From positions 124,001-188,000 of the forward strand of contig NZ_DJJS01000008.1 of the NCBI RefSeq assembly GCF_002434265.1: 64,000 nucleotides of DNA, given 5' to 3'. The stretch comes from Pseudomonas sp. UBA6562. GTDB lineage: Bacteria > Pseudomonadota > Gammaproteobacteria > Pseudomonadales > Pseudomonadaceae. The notes under the pieces are model-generated. The model was not told the DNA's origin. It ran no database searches and saw only the letters and a program-made list of their open reading frames with translations. Below are positions 40,294-52,178 of the stretch, in pieces. Position numbers and translations under genes: made by a program. Numbering within the stretch: position 1 is the first letter of the stretch; each line of letters begins with the position of its first letter.

Positions 40294-42687
40294 ATGCAGC
40301 AGATGTCGCTGAAATTGCTGATGGTCGAAGACAGCTCGATGGACGCCGAACTGACCCTGCTACGCCTGGAGCGTAACGGCCTGCACATGCAGGCCAAGGT
40401 GGTGTTCGACCATGTCGGCGTCGAGAACGCCCTGCTCGAAGAAGATTTCGACCTGATCCTGTGCGACTGCGTATTGCCCAGTTCGTCGGGCACCCAGGTG
40501 CTGGCCATCGCCCAGCAGCTGGCCCCGGCCACACCCTTCATCTTCCTCTCCGGCATTTACGGCGAAGAACATGCGGTGGAGATGATCCGCCTGGGTGCCA
40601 CCGATTACGTCTTGAAGAAAAACCTGTCGCTGTTGCCCAAGGCCGTGCGCCGAGCGCTGACCGAAGTCCAGGAGCGCCAGCGGCGGCGCACGGCCGAGGA
40701 AGCGCTGGCCGACGTCGAAGCGCGCGCGCGCATCGCCATCGACGCCGCCGGCATGGGCACCTGGGACTTGCGCCCGCTCGAAGGCGTCCTGCGTTGGGAC
40801 GAGCGGGCCAAGGCGCTGTTCGGCCTCGCGCCGGACACCGAGCTGTCCTTGCAAGTGTTCTACGACGGCATCTACCCCGAAGACCTGGAACAGGTCCGCG
40901 CCGCCGTGGACCTGGCCATGCAGCCTGGCAACGACGGCCAGTACCGCGCCGAATTCCGCATCGAACGGCCCTACCACGACGAGCCGCACTGGCTGCTCAG
41001 CAGCGGCCAAGCGCGCTTCGTCGATGGCCAATGCGTGCGCTTTTCCGGGGTGATACAGGACATTCACCAGCAACGCCAGGCGACCCAGGGCCTCAAGCAG
41101 ATCAACGAGATGCTCGGCGAGCGCGTCGAGCGGCGTACCCGCGAGCGCGATCGGGCTTGGGAACTGTCCCAGGATCTGCTGGCCGTGCTCAGCAACGACC
41201 TCACACCCGTGGCGCTCAACCCTGCGTGGGAGGCGACCTTGGGCATCAGTCGCGAACGCCTTAGCCAGACTTCGCTGCTCGACATCATTCCCTATCCGGA
41301 ACAACAGGCTTTCGTCGATGCGCTGGCCGCACTGGACCAGGGCAGCACCAGCGCCCGCTTCGTCGGGCGGGTGCAGCATGTCAGCGGCGATCAGCGCTGG
41401 CTGTCGTGGGTGGTGGTGCGCGAAGACAACATGCTCTATGTCGTGGCCCGCGACATCACCGGCGAGCGCGAGTCGGCCCTGGGCCTGGTCGAGGCCAACA
41501 GCCGCCTGCGCGAACAGATCGCCGAGCGCGAACGCATCGAGGCGGCCTTGCAGCAGATGCAGCGCCTGGAGGCGGTCGGCCAGCTCACCGCAGGCGTGGC
41601 CCACGACTTCAACAACCTGCTGACGGTGATCATCACCGGCTCCAGTTTCCTCGAGCGCGACCTCAACCGTGAAGACCTGTCCAAGGCCCGCTCGCGTCTG
41701 CAGCACATCCGCGAAGCCGGCGAGCGCGGGGCCAAGCTCACGGCCCAGTTGCTGGCCTTCTCCCGACGCCAGCGCCTGGACCCGGTCGCGCTGAACCTCA
41801 ACCGCACGCTGGACGGCGTCGAAGAGCTGCTGCAACGCTCGCTGGGCGGCAACATTTCCGTGCGTCTGGACCTGGACCCGGCGCTGTGGCAGGCGATGAC
41901 CGACCCGACCCAGACCGAGATGATCATTCTCAACCTGGCGATCAATGCCCGCGACGCCATGCCGGCTGGTGGCCAGCTGGTGCTGATGACGCGCAACACT
42001 ACGGTGCACGAGCCGGCGCGCCGACCCGAAGACCCGGAGCCGGGCGAGTACGTGATGCTGGCGATCCGCGACACGGGGTTTGGCATGAGCGAAGAGGTGG
42101 TGGCCAAGGTCTTCGAACCCTTCTTCACCACCAAGGACATCGGCAAGGGTTCGGGCTTGGGTCTGGCCCAGGTGTTCGGCTTCGCCAAGCAATCCGGCGG
42201 CGGCGTGCGCATCGATACCGCACCGGGCAAGGGCACCCAGGTCAGCGTCTACCTGCCCGCCGTGCGCGAGCTGCCGGTGGTCGAGCCGACGTTGAACACA
42301 CCGCTGTCGACCGACCTGGAAGACAGCGGCCTGGACCGTACCGTGCTGTTGGTGGACGACGACCACCTGGTGCGCGATCTGCTCGGCGACGTGTTGCGCC
42401 AATATGGCTACCGCGTGCGTCAGGCGCACAGCGGCGAGCAGGCACTGGCGCTGCTGGATGACCAGATCGACGTGCTGCTGACCGACTTCGCCATGCCGGA
42501 ATTCAACGGCGGACAACTGGCCAGTGCCGTGCGCGAGCGTTTCCCGTCGTTGCCGGTGGTGTTCCTGACCGGTTACCCGGAGTTGGAGGGGCTGGACCTG
42601 CCTACCAGCCTGGTGATGCAGAAACCGGTGCAGCCGCAGGTGCTGGCCCAGGCCCTCAAGGATCTACTGGCTGTGCCGGTGTTGTGA
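40294..42687 (+). CDS. Hybrid histidine kinase, REC-PAS-PAS-HisKA-HATPase-REC
   Basis: A 797-aa cytoplasmic protein. The N-terminal receiver (1-130) has Asp58 in LILCDCVLPSSSG. Two PAS-like parts follow (about 145-265, with GTWDLRPLEGVLRWDERAK, and about 295-395, with VALNPAWEATLGISRERL). The kinase core has phospho-His437 in VAHDFNNLLTVI, NLAINARDAMPAGG, DTGFGMSEEV and GKGSGLGLAQVFG. A C-terminal receiver (about 685-795) has the Asp in DVLLTDFAMPEFNGG. It is 10 bp after the Rcp-type gene, so the three form one light-signalling operon. There is no DNA-binding domain. Confidence 0.93.
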   Translation: MQQMSLKLLMVEDSSMDAELTLLRLERNGLHMQAKVVFDHVGVENALLEEDFDLILCDCVLPSSSGTQVLAIAQQLAPATPFIFLSGIYGEEHAVEMIRLGATDYVLKKNLSLLPKAVRRALTEVQERQRRRTAEEALADVEARARIAIDAAGMGTWDLRPLEGVLRWDERAKALFGLAPDTELSLQVFYDGIYPEDLEQVRAAVDLAMQPGNDGQYRAEFRIERPYHDEPHWLLSSGQARFVDGQCVRFSGVIQDIHQQRQATQGLKQINEMLGERVERRTRERDRAWELSQDLLAVLSNDLTPVALNPAWEATLGISRERLSQTSLLDIIPYPEQQAFVDALAALDQGSTSARFVGRVQHVSGDQRWLSWVVVREDNMLYVVARDITGERESALGLVEANSRLREQIAERERIEAALQQMQRLEAVGQLTAGVAHDFNNLLTVIITGSSFLERDLNREDLSKARSRLQHIREAGERGAKLTAQLLAFSRRQRLDPVALNLNRTLDGVEELLQRSLGGNISVRLDLDPALWQAMTDPTQTEMIILNLAINARDAMPAGGQLVLMTRNTTVHEPARRPEDPEPGEYVMLAIRDTGFGMSEEVVAKVFEPFFTTKDIGKGSGLGLAQVFGFAKQSGGGVRIDTAPGKGTQVSVYLPAVRELPVVEPTLNTPLSTDLEDSGLDRTVLLVDDDHLVRDLLGDVLRQYGYRVRQAHSGEQALALLDDQIDVLLTDFAMPEFNGGQLASAVRERFPSLPVVFLTGYPELEGLDLPTSLVMQKPVQPQVLAQALKDLLAVPVL

Positions 42688-42831
42688 GCGCCGGCGGCGT
42701 TGGCGCCTTGAAGGTTCACCTGTAGGCAGACGCTTGGCCTGCCATAGTCGGCCATGGCATGCGGGTGGCTAGGATGCTGCCCGCATGGCACCGTACCCTG
42801 GCGGATGCGGTCTAGCAGCCAAGTCAGTACC

Positions 42832-43980
42832 TTACTGCGCGCCCAGCCCCACCTTGAGCAAAGCCCCATCCTTGGCGTCGGTCAGTACGTACAGGTAGCC
42901 GTCCGGCCCCACCCGCACGTCGCGAATACGCGCCTTCAGCTCACCGAGCATGCGCTCTTCGTGCACCACCTTGTCGCCCTCGAGTTGCAAGCGGATGAGC
43001 TCCTCGGTGGCCAGTGCTCCGATGAACAGGTTGTGGTCCCAGGCTTTCTTGAAGGTCGGGCTGTCATAGAACGCCATCCCGCTGATGCCAGGCGACTTCT
43101 CCCAGACATGGTGCGGGTCTTCCATGCCGTCGACGTGTTTGCCTTTGGCTTCCGGGATGGGCGTCATCGAATAGTTGATGCCATGGGTCGCGATCGGCCA
43201 ACCGTAGTTCTTGCCTGCTTCGGGTATGTTGATTTCGTCGCCTCCACGCGGACCATGCTCATTGATCCAGACCTGGTCGGTCCAGGGGTTGAGTGCCGCG
43301 CCCTGAGGGTTGCGGTGGCCGAAGGACCATATCTGGGGTTTGACGTTTTTCTGCCCTACGAACGGATTGTCCTTGGGCACCTCGCCATCGGGCAGGACAC
43401 GCACCACCTTGCCCTGCAGTTTGTCCAGGTCCTGAGCCGTGGGCCGCTGATTGTTCTCGCCCAAGGCGATGAACAGGTAACCCTCGCGGTCGAACACCAA
43501 GCGCGAGCCAAAGTGGTTGCCTTCGGACAGCTTTGGCGTCTGGCGGAAGATCACGTTGAAATTCTCCAGGCGAGCGCGGTCTTGCGACAACTGGCCGCGC
43601 CCCACGGCGGTACCGGCCTTGCCGTCTTCACCGACCTCGGCGAACGACAGGTAGACCGTGCGGTCCTTGGGGAAACTCGGCGACAGCACCACATCCAGCA
43701 ACCCGCCCTGCCCCTCGTACCAGACTTTGGGTACGCCGGAAATGGCGGGGCCGACGTGGCCATCGGCACTGACGAGCCGCAGGTTGCCGGGGCGTTCGGT
43801 GACCAACATGTCCTTGCCTCCGGGCAGGAAGGCCAGCGCCCAAGGTTGGCGCAGGCCTTCGGCGACGGTGTCGATGGTCAGCTCGCCTTCTTCGCTGGGC
43901 AGGCGCTGCTGGTCGGCCGCGTGCGCCAGCAAGGGAAACAGGGCGGCGGCAGTCAAGGTGAGCAGAAAGCGTGGGGGCAT
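42832..43980 (-). CDS. PQQ-dependent soluble aldose sugar dehydrogenase-like protein (GSDH family)
   Basis: A 382-aa periplasmic protein with a signal peptide (MPPRFLLTLTAAALFPLLAH, cleavage near AAD). It has the six-bladed propeller of the soluble glucose dehydrogenase family: GLRQPWALAFLPGGKDMLVT, GQGGLLDVVLSPSF, FGHRNPQGAALNPWT, WINEHGPRGGDEINIPEAGK, NYGWPIATHG and FIGALATEELIRLQLEG. E. coli YliI is the reference type: it oxidises aldoses with PQQ. GGAAGGA lies before the ATG at 43980. The natural substrate is not evident. Confidence 0.9.
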   Translation of the reverse strand: MPPRFLLTLTAAALFPLLAHAADQQRLPSEEGELTIDTVAEGLRQPWALAFLPGGKDMLVTERPGNLRLVSADGHVGPAISGVPKVWYEGQGGLLDVVLSPSFPKDRTVYLSFAEVGEDGKAGTAVGRGQLSQDRARLENFNVIFRQTPKLSEGNHFGSRLVFDREGYLFIALGENNQRPTAQDLDKLQGKVVRVLPDGEVPKDNPFVGQKNVKPQIWSFGHRNPQGAALNPWTDQVWINEHGPRGGDEINIPEAGKNYGWPIATHGINYSMTPIPEAKGKHVDGMEDPHHVWEKSPGISGMAFYDSPTFKKAWDHNLFIGALATEELIRLQLEGDKVVHEERMLGELKARIRDVRVGPDGYLYVLTDAKDGALLKVGLGAQ

Positions 43981-44067
43981 GTTCGATTCCTTCCAATAGT
44001 CGAAACGGGCAGTGGTCAATCAGGCGAAAGCCGAAGCGGCCGGCCGTCGAAGCGCGCGAGTGGTCGA

Positions 44068-44394
44068 TCAGGGGGTGCGCTGGGCATCACGTGGCGGGCG
44101 CGAGGGTTCGAGAGTGGGTGTCCGCTGCTGGCGACGCAGGTTGTCGCCGCTGCCGACACCGCGGTTTTCCAGCGTGGGCGGCACGAGGCGGGGCATGGTG
44201 GATGGCCCCCGCACTGGCGGTGTGGCGGGCACACTGCCCTGATGGCTGTTGGGGTTGGCGCGTTGGATTGGGCTGTTGTACGGATTGGCGGTCGGCGCCT
44301 GGGTGCGCGGGACAGTCACCGTAGCGGCGTGCACCAAGGCCGGGGCGCTCAGCAGCAGACTGAGTAGTAAGGCTGAAAGTGCTGTAGGACGCAT
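44068..44394 (-). CDS. Secreted proline-rich protein, unknown function
   Basis: A 108-aa protein with a clear signal peptide (MRPTALSALLLSLLLSAPAL, cleavage near VHAA). The mature part is rich in Pro, Arg, Asn and Thr (ANPYNSPIQRANPNSHQGS, RGPSTMPRLVPPTLENRG) with no Cys, and is probably disordered. GAGGTGGAGT lies directly before the ATG on the minus strand. I do not recognise a named family. It is 87 bp upstream of the sugar dehydrogenase on the same strand. Confidence 0.65.
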   Translation of the reverse strand: MRPTALSALLLSLLLSAPALVHAATVTVPRTQAPTANPYNSPIQRANPNSHQGSVPATPPVRGPSTMPRLVPPTLENRGVGSGDNLRRQQRTPTLEPSRPPRDAQRTP

Positions 44395-44567
44395 ACTCCA
44401 CCTCGTGTACGAAGATTCGTGCTCAAGGCTTGGAGGGCTGGAATGGCGTCAGGTTCGTTACAAAGGACTCGGCGTGCTGAGGACGATGATTCGCGATGTT
44501 TCCAAGAGCGCTATACGCGCCCTTGCCGCCTTGTCGAAGCGTTGGCAGCAAGGGCTACAGGCATCGT

Positions 44568-45959
44568 CTAATGCTGTTCGGCACCCTCGAACCAAGCCAG
44601 TTTCTCACGAAGCTTGACCACCTCGCCGACGATCACCAGGGTCGGCGCGTGCACCTCATGGCGCGCGACCAACGCCGGCAAATCCGCCAGGGTGCCGGTG
44701 AACACCCGCTGGTTGCGCGTGGTGCCCTGCTGTACCAGCGCTGCTGGGGTGTCGGCCGCGCGGCCGTGGGCGATCAGCTCGGCGCATATGGCCGGTAGCC
44801 CCACCAGGCCCATGTAGAACACCAGGGTCTGGTTGGGCGCGACCAGGTCACGCCATGGCAAGTTGCTGCTGCCGTCTTTCAGGTGGCCGGTGACGAAACG
44901 TACCGACTGGGCATGGTCACGGTGGGTCAGCGGAATGCCGGCATAGCTCGAACAGCCGCTGGCGGCGGTAATGCCCGGCACCACCTGGAAAGGAATGCCA
45001 TGCTCGGCCAGTTCTTCGATCTCTTCGCCACCCCGGCCGAAGATGAACGGGTCGCCACCCTTCAAGCGCAATACTCGCTTGCCCTGGCTGGCGAGCTCGA
45101 CCAACAGACGGTTGATCTGGTCCTGCGGCACGGCATGCTCGGCGCGGCGTTTGCCGACATAGATGCGCTCGGCGTCGCGCCGGCACATGTCGATGATCGC
45201 CGGCGCTACTAGGCGGTCGTACAACACCACGTCGGCCTGCTGCATCAGGCGCAAGGCACGGAAGGTCAGCAGGTCGGGATCGCCAGGGCCGGCACCGACC
45301 AGATACACCTCGCCACCCTGCTGGGCCGGCGCGCCTTCGACCTTGTCGCGCAGCATGCGCTCGGCTTCGGCGCCCCGCCCGGCCAGTTGCCGCTCGGCGA
45401 TTGGGCCTTGGAAGACCTCTTCCCAGAATCCACGGCGCTGGTTGACGTCTGGATACAGCGCCTTGACGCGATGGCGGAAGCGCGCCGCGAGCCCGGCCAA
45501 TTCGCCGTAGGCCGCTGGAATCCAGGTTTCCAGCTTGGCCCGGATCAGGCGAGCCAGTACCGGCGCATCGCCGCCACTGGACACGGCGACCACCAAGGGC
45601 GAGCGGTCGACGATGGCAGGAAAGATCACGGTGCACAGGGCCGGCGCGTCCACCACATTGACCGGCAGGCTGAGGGCCTGGGCGTCGTGGGACACCTGCG
45701 CGTTGAGCTGGGTATCGTCGGTGGCGGCGATCACCAACCGGCAACCGTGCAGGTCGTCGGCCGCATAGCCGCGCAAGCGGATTTCGCCGCCGCCGGCATC
45801 GACCATCTCGCGCAACTGCGCATCGACCACAGGCGCGACTACGCGCAGCTCGGCACCGGCGTCGGCCAGCAGGCGCGCCTTGCGCAAGGCGATCTCGCCA
45901 CCGCCGACGACCAATACACGTCCGCCTTGCAACTTGTGGAACAGCGGCAGGTAATCCAT
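44568..45959 (-). CDS. cysG: Siroheme synthase CysG
   Basis: A 463-aa trifunctional enzyme. The N-terminal part (1-210) is precorrin-2 dehydrogenase/sirohydrochlorin ferrochelatase (VLVVGGGEIALRKARLLADA, VDAPALCTVIFPAIVDRSPL). The C-terminal part is uroporphyrinogen-III methyltransferase (VYLVGAGPGDPDLLTFRALR, VLRLKGGDPFIFGRGGEEIE, VPGITAASGCSSYAGIPLTH). It makes siroheme for sulfite and nitrite reductases. The start abuts the serS stop codon (45960) with no gap. Confidence 0.97.
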   Translation of the reverse strand: MDYLPLFHKLQGGRVLVVGGGEIALRKARLLADAGAELRVVAPVVDAQLREMVDAGGGEIRLRGYAADDLHGCRLVIAATDDTQLNAQVSHDAQALSLPVNVVDAPALCTVIFPAIVDRSPLVVAVSSGGDAPVLARLIRAKLETWIPAAYGELAGLAARFRHRVKALYPDVNQRRGFWEEVFQGPIAERQLAGRGAEAERMLRDKVEGAPAQQGGEVYLVGAGPGDPDLLTFRALRLMQQADVVLYDRLVAPAIIDMCRRDAERIYVGKRRAEHAVPQDQINRLLVELASQGKRVLRLKGGDPFIFGRGGEEIEELAEHGIPFQVVPGITAASGCSSYAGIPLTHRDHAQSVRFVTGHLKDGSSNLPWRDLVAPNQTLVFYMGLVGLPAICAELIAHGRAADTPAALVQQGTTRNQRVFTGTLADLPALVARHEVHAPTLVIVGEVVKLREKLAWFEGAEQH

Positions 45960-47240
45960 TTAGCGGATAACCTCGACACCTGCCATGTACGGCTTGAGCA
46001 CCTCAGGTACGCGGATCGAGCCATCGGCCTGCTGGTAGTTTTCCAGGACCGCAACCAGGGTACGGCCTACGGCCAGGCCCGAACCATTGAGGGTGTGCAC
46101 CAGCTCCGGCTTGCCGGTTTCCGGATTGCGCCAGCGCGCGCCCATGCGCCGGGCCTGGAAGTCGCCGCAATTGGAGCAGGAGCTGATCTCGCGGTACTTG
46201 CCTTGGCTCGGCACCCACACTTCCAGGTCGTAGGTCTTCACGGCGCTGAAGCCCATATCGCCCGTGCACAGGGCCAGCACCCGGTACGGCAATTCCAGGG
46301 CCTGCAACACGCGCTCGGCGTTGGCGGTCAAGCCCTCCAGCGCTTCCATGGACGTGGCGGGTGCCACCACTTGGACCATTTCGACTTTGTCGAACTGGTG
46401 CTGACGGATCATGCCGCGTGTATCGCGACCCGAAGCGCCGGCCTCGCTGCGAAAGCACGGGGTGTGCGCGACGAGCTTGAGCGGCAGTTGCTTGGCATCG
46501 AGGATTTCGCCAGCGACCAGGTTGGTCAACGACACTTCGGCAGTGGGAATCAGGTAGAAGTCGGCCTCGCCTTCACGGCTGATCTTGAACAGGTCTTCTT
46601 CGAACTTGGGCAACTGGCCGGTGCCTTGCAAAGCCGGGGCCTGCACCAAGTACGGCGTGTAGGCCTCTTCGTAGCCGTGCTCGCTGGTGTGCAGGTTGAC
46701 CATGAACTGCGCCAGGGCACGGTGCAGGCGGGCGATCGGCCCGCGCAACACGGCGAAGCGGGCGCCGGACAGCTTGGCGGCGGCTTCGAAATCCAGACCG
46801 CCGCTGACTTCGCCTAGGGCGACGTGGTCCTTGACATCGAAGTCGAATTGCACCGGAGTGCCCCAGCGGCGCACTTCGACGTTACCGTCTTCGTCGGCGC
46901 CGACCGGCACGCTGGCGTCGGGCAGGTTGGGCAGGGTGAGCAGCAGGCTGTCGAGCTCGGCCTGGATGCTGTCCAGCTCGGCCTTGCCTTCGGCCAGTTC
47001 CGCGGCCATGCGCTCGACGTCGGCCATCAGCGGCGCGATGTCTTCGCCCTTGGCCTTGGCGTGGCCGATGGACTTGGAACGCGCGTTGCGCTCGGCCTGC
47101 AGGTGTTCGGTGCGGGTCTGCACCGACCTGCGGCGTTCTTCCAGCGATTCGATGCGCGCGATATCCAGGCTGAAGCCACGGGTGGACAGGCGGTCCGCCA
47201 CGTCCTGGAGTTGGCCGCGTAACAGTTTGGCATCGAGCAT
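45960..47240 (-). CDS. serS: Seryl-tRNA synthetase
   Basis: A 426-aa class II aminoacyl-tRNA synthetase. It has the N-terminal coiled-coil arm (residues 25-105), motif 2 (FRSEAGASGRDTRGMIRQHQ) and motif 3 (NGSGLAVGRTLVAVLENYQQ), with EISSCSNCGDFQARRMGARW between them. It charges tRNA-Ser. Normal length and order with cysG downstream and crcB upstream, as in other Pseudomonas. Confidence 0.98.
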   Translation of the reverse strand: MLDAKLLRGQLQDVADRLSTRGFSLDIARIESLEERRRSVQTRTEHLQAERNARSKSIGHAKAKGEDIAPLMADVERMAAELAEGKAELDSIQAELDSLLLTLPNLPDASVPVGADEDGNVEVRRWGTPVQFDFDVKDHVALGEVSGGLDFEAAAKLSGARFAVLRGPIARLHRALAQFMVNLHTSEHGYEEAYTPYLVQAPALQGTGQLPKFEEDLFKISREGEADFYLIPTAEVSLTNLVAGEILDAKQLPLKLVAHTPCFRSEAGASGRDTRGMIRQHQFDKVEMVQVVAPATSMEALEGLTANAERVLQALELPYRVLALCTGDMGFSAVKTYDLEVWVPSQGKYREISSCSNCGDFQARRMGARWRNPETGKPELVHTLNGSGLAVGRTLVAVLENYQQADGSIRVPEVLKPYMAGVEVIR

Positions 47241-47269
47241 AGCGTTCTCTCGTTATGTAATAGGTTGGT

Positions 47270-47644
47270 TCAGATTCGGGTCAGGGCCAGGCCCGCCCAG
47301 GTGGCGAGCAATCCACCCAGCACGCTGAGCCCGGCGTAGCCCAACGCTATGGGGACTTGCCCGCTTTCGAGCAGACGTACGGTGTCCAGCGAAAAAGACG
47401 AAAAGGTCGTCAGACCACCGAGGAAGCCGACGATCAGTCCGGCGCGCAATTCTACCGGCACCGACGGCTTGAGCAGAAACGAGCCGTACAGCAGGCCGAT
47501 CAGCAGGCAACCCACCAGGTTGACCGCCAACGTACCGAGGTAGAAGTGGCGTGGCCAATTGGCCAGCACCCATTGACTGGTCGCGAAGCGCAACAGTGTA
47601 CCGGCGACACCGCCGGCGGCAACGGCTGCGATGAGGGTAATCAT
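47270..47644 (-). CDS. crcB: Fluoride exporter CrcB/Fluc
   Basis: A 124-aa inner-membrane protein with four hydrophobic helices and the family signature GFLGGLTTFSSFSLDT; GGVAGTLLRF is at the N-terminus. It forms a dimeric fluoride channel that lowers cytoplasmic fluoride. The ATG overlaps the rarA stop by 4 bp, so it is coupled to rarA. No fluoride riboswitch can fit directly in front of it. Confidence 0.95.
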   Translation of the reverse strand: MITLIAAVAAGGVAGTLLRFATSQWVLANWPRHFYLGTLAVNLVGCLLIGLLYGSFLLKPSVPVELRAGLIVGFLGGLTTFSSFSLDTVRLLESGQVPIALGYAGLSVLGGLLATWAGLALTRI

Positions 47645-48966
47645 GGTTTTCTCCGTTGGCGAGGGCTGGTGCGGTCGAGATCTGCAAGGTGACGCAGCTT
47701 CTCGCCGATCTTCAATTCCAGGCCTCGCGGCACCGGCTGGTAATAGGGGCGCGGCGGCAATTGCTCGGGGAAGTAGTCTTCACCGGCGGCATAGGCGTCA
47801 GGCTCGTCGTGGGCATAACGGTATTCGTCGCCGTAGCCGAGCTGCTTCATCAACTTGGTCGGCGCGTTGCGCAGATGCAGCGGCACCTCCAGCGAGCCGT
47901 GTTCGGCAGCCTCGCGCAGGGCACTCTTGAAGCCGCTGTACACCGCGTTGCTCTTGGGCGCGCAGGCCAGATAGGTGATGGCCTGAGCCACCGCCAACTC
48001 GCCCTCGGGGCTGCCCAGACGCTCCTGTACGTCCCAGGCGGCCAGGCACAGGCTCAACGCTCGTGGATCGGCGTTGCCGATGTCTTCGCTGGCCATGCGC
48101 ACCACACGCCGGGCGATGTAGAGCGGGTCGCAGCCACCGTCGAGCATGCGCGCATACCAATACAGCGAAGCATCGGGATTGGAGCCGCGCACCGACTTGT
48201 GCAGTGCGGAAATCTGGTCGTAGAACGCCTCGCCGCCTTTGTCGAAGCGGCGACGGCTGTCGCCCAGCAGGCTTTGCAGCATTTCGGTGTCGATGCTTTC
48301 GCCGTCTTCGGCGAGGTCTGCGGCGTTCTCGAGGAAATTGAGCATGCGCCGGCCATCGCCGTCGGCGGCGGCCAAGAGCATCTGAAACGCCTCGTCGCTG
48401 ACGCTGAGGCGACGCTTGCCCAAGCCGCGCTCCTCGTTCAGAGCGCGGTCGACCAATTGGCGCAGGGCGGTTTCGTCGAGGCTCTTGAGCACATAGACCC
48501 GTGCCCGTGACAGCAGCGCGTTGTTCAACTCGAACGATGGGTTTTCGGTCGTGGCGCCGATGAAGATCAGCGTGCCGTCTTCGACGAAGGGCAGAAAGGC
48601 GTCTTGCTGGGACTTGTTGAAACGGTGCACTTCATCGACGAATAAAATGGTGCGCCGGCCATATTGAGCCGCCTGCTGGCGAGCCACTTCAACGGCCTGG
48701 CGAATCTCCTTGACCCCGGCCAGTACCGCGGAAACCGTTTCGAAGTGCGCATCGCAAAACTGCGCCAGCAGCCGCGCCAAGGTGGTTTTGCCCACTCCGG
48801 GCGGCCCCCAGAAGATCATCGAATGCAGGGCGCCCTGCTCCAGGGCTTCGCGCAGCGGCTTGCCACGCGCCAGCAGGTGCGCTTGACCAACGTACTCGTC
48901 CAGGTTGGTCGCACGCATGCGTGCGGCCAGAGGCTGGGCGACAGGTTCGCTTCGAAACAGGTCCAT
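47641..48966 (-). CDS. rarA: Replication-associated recombination protein A (RarA/MgsA)
   Basis: A 441-aa AAA+ ATPase. Walker A is GPPGVGKTTLARLLA, Walker B is ILFVDEVHRFNKSQQD, sensor 1 is in IGATTENPSFE, and a C-terminal tetramerisation region includes SALHKSVRGSNPDASLYWYA and LRNAPTKLMKQLGYGDEY. It acts at stalled replication forks, opening DNA ends near SSB. It lies 11 bp after lolA on the minus strand. Confidence 0.96.
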   Translation of the reverse strand: MDLFRSEPVAQPLAARMRATNLDEYVGQAHLLARGKPLREALEQGALHSMIFWGPPGVGKTTLARLLAQFCDAHFETVSAVLAGVKEIRQAVEVARQQAAQYGRRTILFVDEVHRFNKSQQDAFLPFVEDGTLIFIGATTENPSFELNNALLSRARVYVLKSLDETALRQLVDRALNEERGLGKRRLSVSDEAFQMLLAAADGDGRRMLNFLENAADLAEDGESIDTEMLQSLLGDSRRRFDKGGEAFYDQISALHKSVRGSNPDASLYWYARMLDGGCDPLYIARRVVRMASEDIGNADPRALSLCLAAWDVQERLGSPEGELAVAQAITYLACAPKSNAVYSGFKSALREAAEHGSLEVPLHLRNAPTKLMKQLGYGDEYRYAHDEPDAYAAGEDYFPEQLPPRPYYQPVPRGLELKIGEKLRHLADLDRTSPRQRRKP

Positions 48967-48977
48967 GGTGTGTCAGG

Positions 48978-49601
48978 TCACTCCTGGATGATGTCCGCAC
49001 CTTTCGGGACATCGAAACGGAAGCGGCTATCGGGCACCGGCTGGTTGACCTTGACGCCATTGAACAGAATGTTGGTGCGCTGGCCGACGCTATCGATCAG
49101 TTGCATGTCGTTGATCAGCCCCTTGCGGAACGACACACGCAGAGAATCGAACAAGGTGTCCTTGGTCTTGGGCTTGAGGGTGAAGTCCATCACTTCGCCC
49201 TGCTCCTTCGACGTAATGTCGAAGCTCTGGCTGATCTTGGAGACGTCACCGGACAGCAGCAGCGCCGGCGTCTGGTTCAGACGCACATCGAGCTTCTTGA
49301 TCGTTGCCTGCTCCAGGTCCGGGTCCCACAGGGTGACCTTCTGGCCGTCGGAAACCACCACCTGCTCCTGCGGCGCATCGGTGTGCCAGTAGAACAGGCC
49401 AGGACGTTTGACCGTCATCTTGCCCGTGGTCTCCTGCAAGCTGGTGCCGCTGGCGTCGAGGGTCAGCTGGGAGAACGTGGCGTCGATGGTCTGCGACTTC
49501 TCCAGCAACTGGGTCAGGCGGGCGACGTCCTGCTCAGCGGCCAGGGCAGGCAGAGCGGCGGCGGTCAGGGCAGAAACCAACAGCATGCGAATCGCGCGCA
49601 T
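48978..49601 (-). CDS. lolA: Outer-membrane lipoprotein carrier protein LolA
   Basis: A 207-aa periplasmic protein with a signal peptide (MRAIRMLLVSALTAAALPAL, cleavage AAEQ). The LolA fold is seen in IDATFSQLTLDASGTSLQET, GKMTVKRPGLFYWHTDAPQE, VVSDGQKVTLWDPDLEQATI and the C-terminal NILFNGVKVNQPVPDSRFRF. It ferries lipoproteins from LolCDE to LolB. Start at 49601 gives the signal peptide; the 13 residues upstream are not credible. It is 63 bp after ftsK. Confidence 0.96.
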   Translation of the reverse strand: MRAIRMLLVSALTAAALPALAAEQDVARLTQLLEKSQTIDATFSQLTLDASGTSLQETTGKMTVKRPGLFYWHTDAPQEQVVVSDGQKVTLWDPDLEQATIKKLDVRLNQTPALLLSGDVSKISQSFDITSKEQGEVMDFTLKPKTKDTLFDSLRVSFRKGLINDMQLIDSVGQRTNILFNGVKVNQPVPDSRFRFDVPKGADIIQE

Positions 49602-49664
49602 GGAAATCCTCGTCAAACAGTGAATGGGCCCGGCACCCATCGGAAGTGCCAGGCGGGTTGATCA

Positions 49665-52178
<2,514 letters not shown>

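Noticed and set aside
47270..47644. Fluoride riboswitch in front of crcB
   Set aside because: The crcB start overlaps the rarA stop codon, leaving no leader, and I could not find the riboswitch core there.
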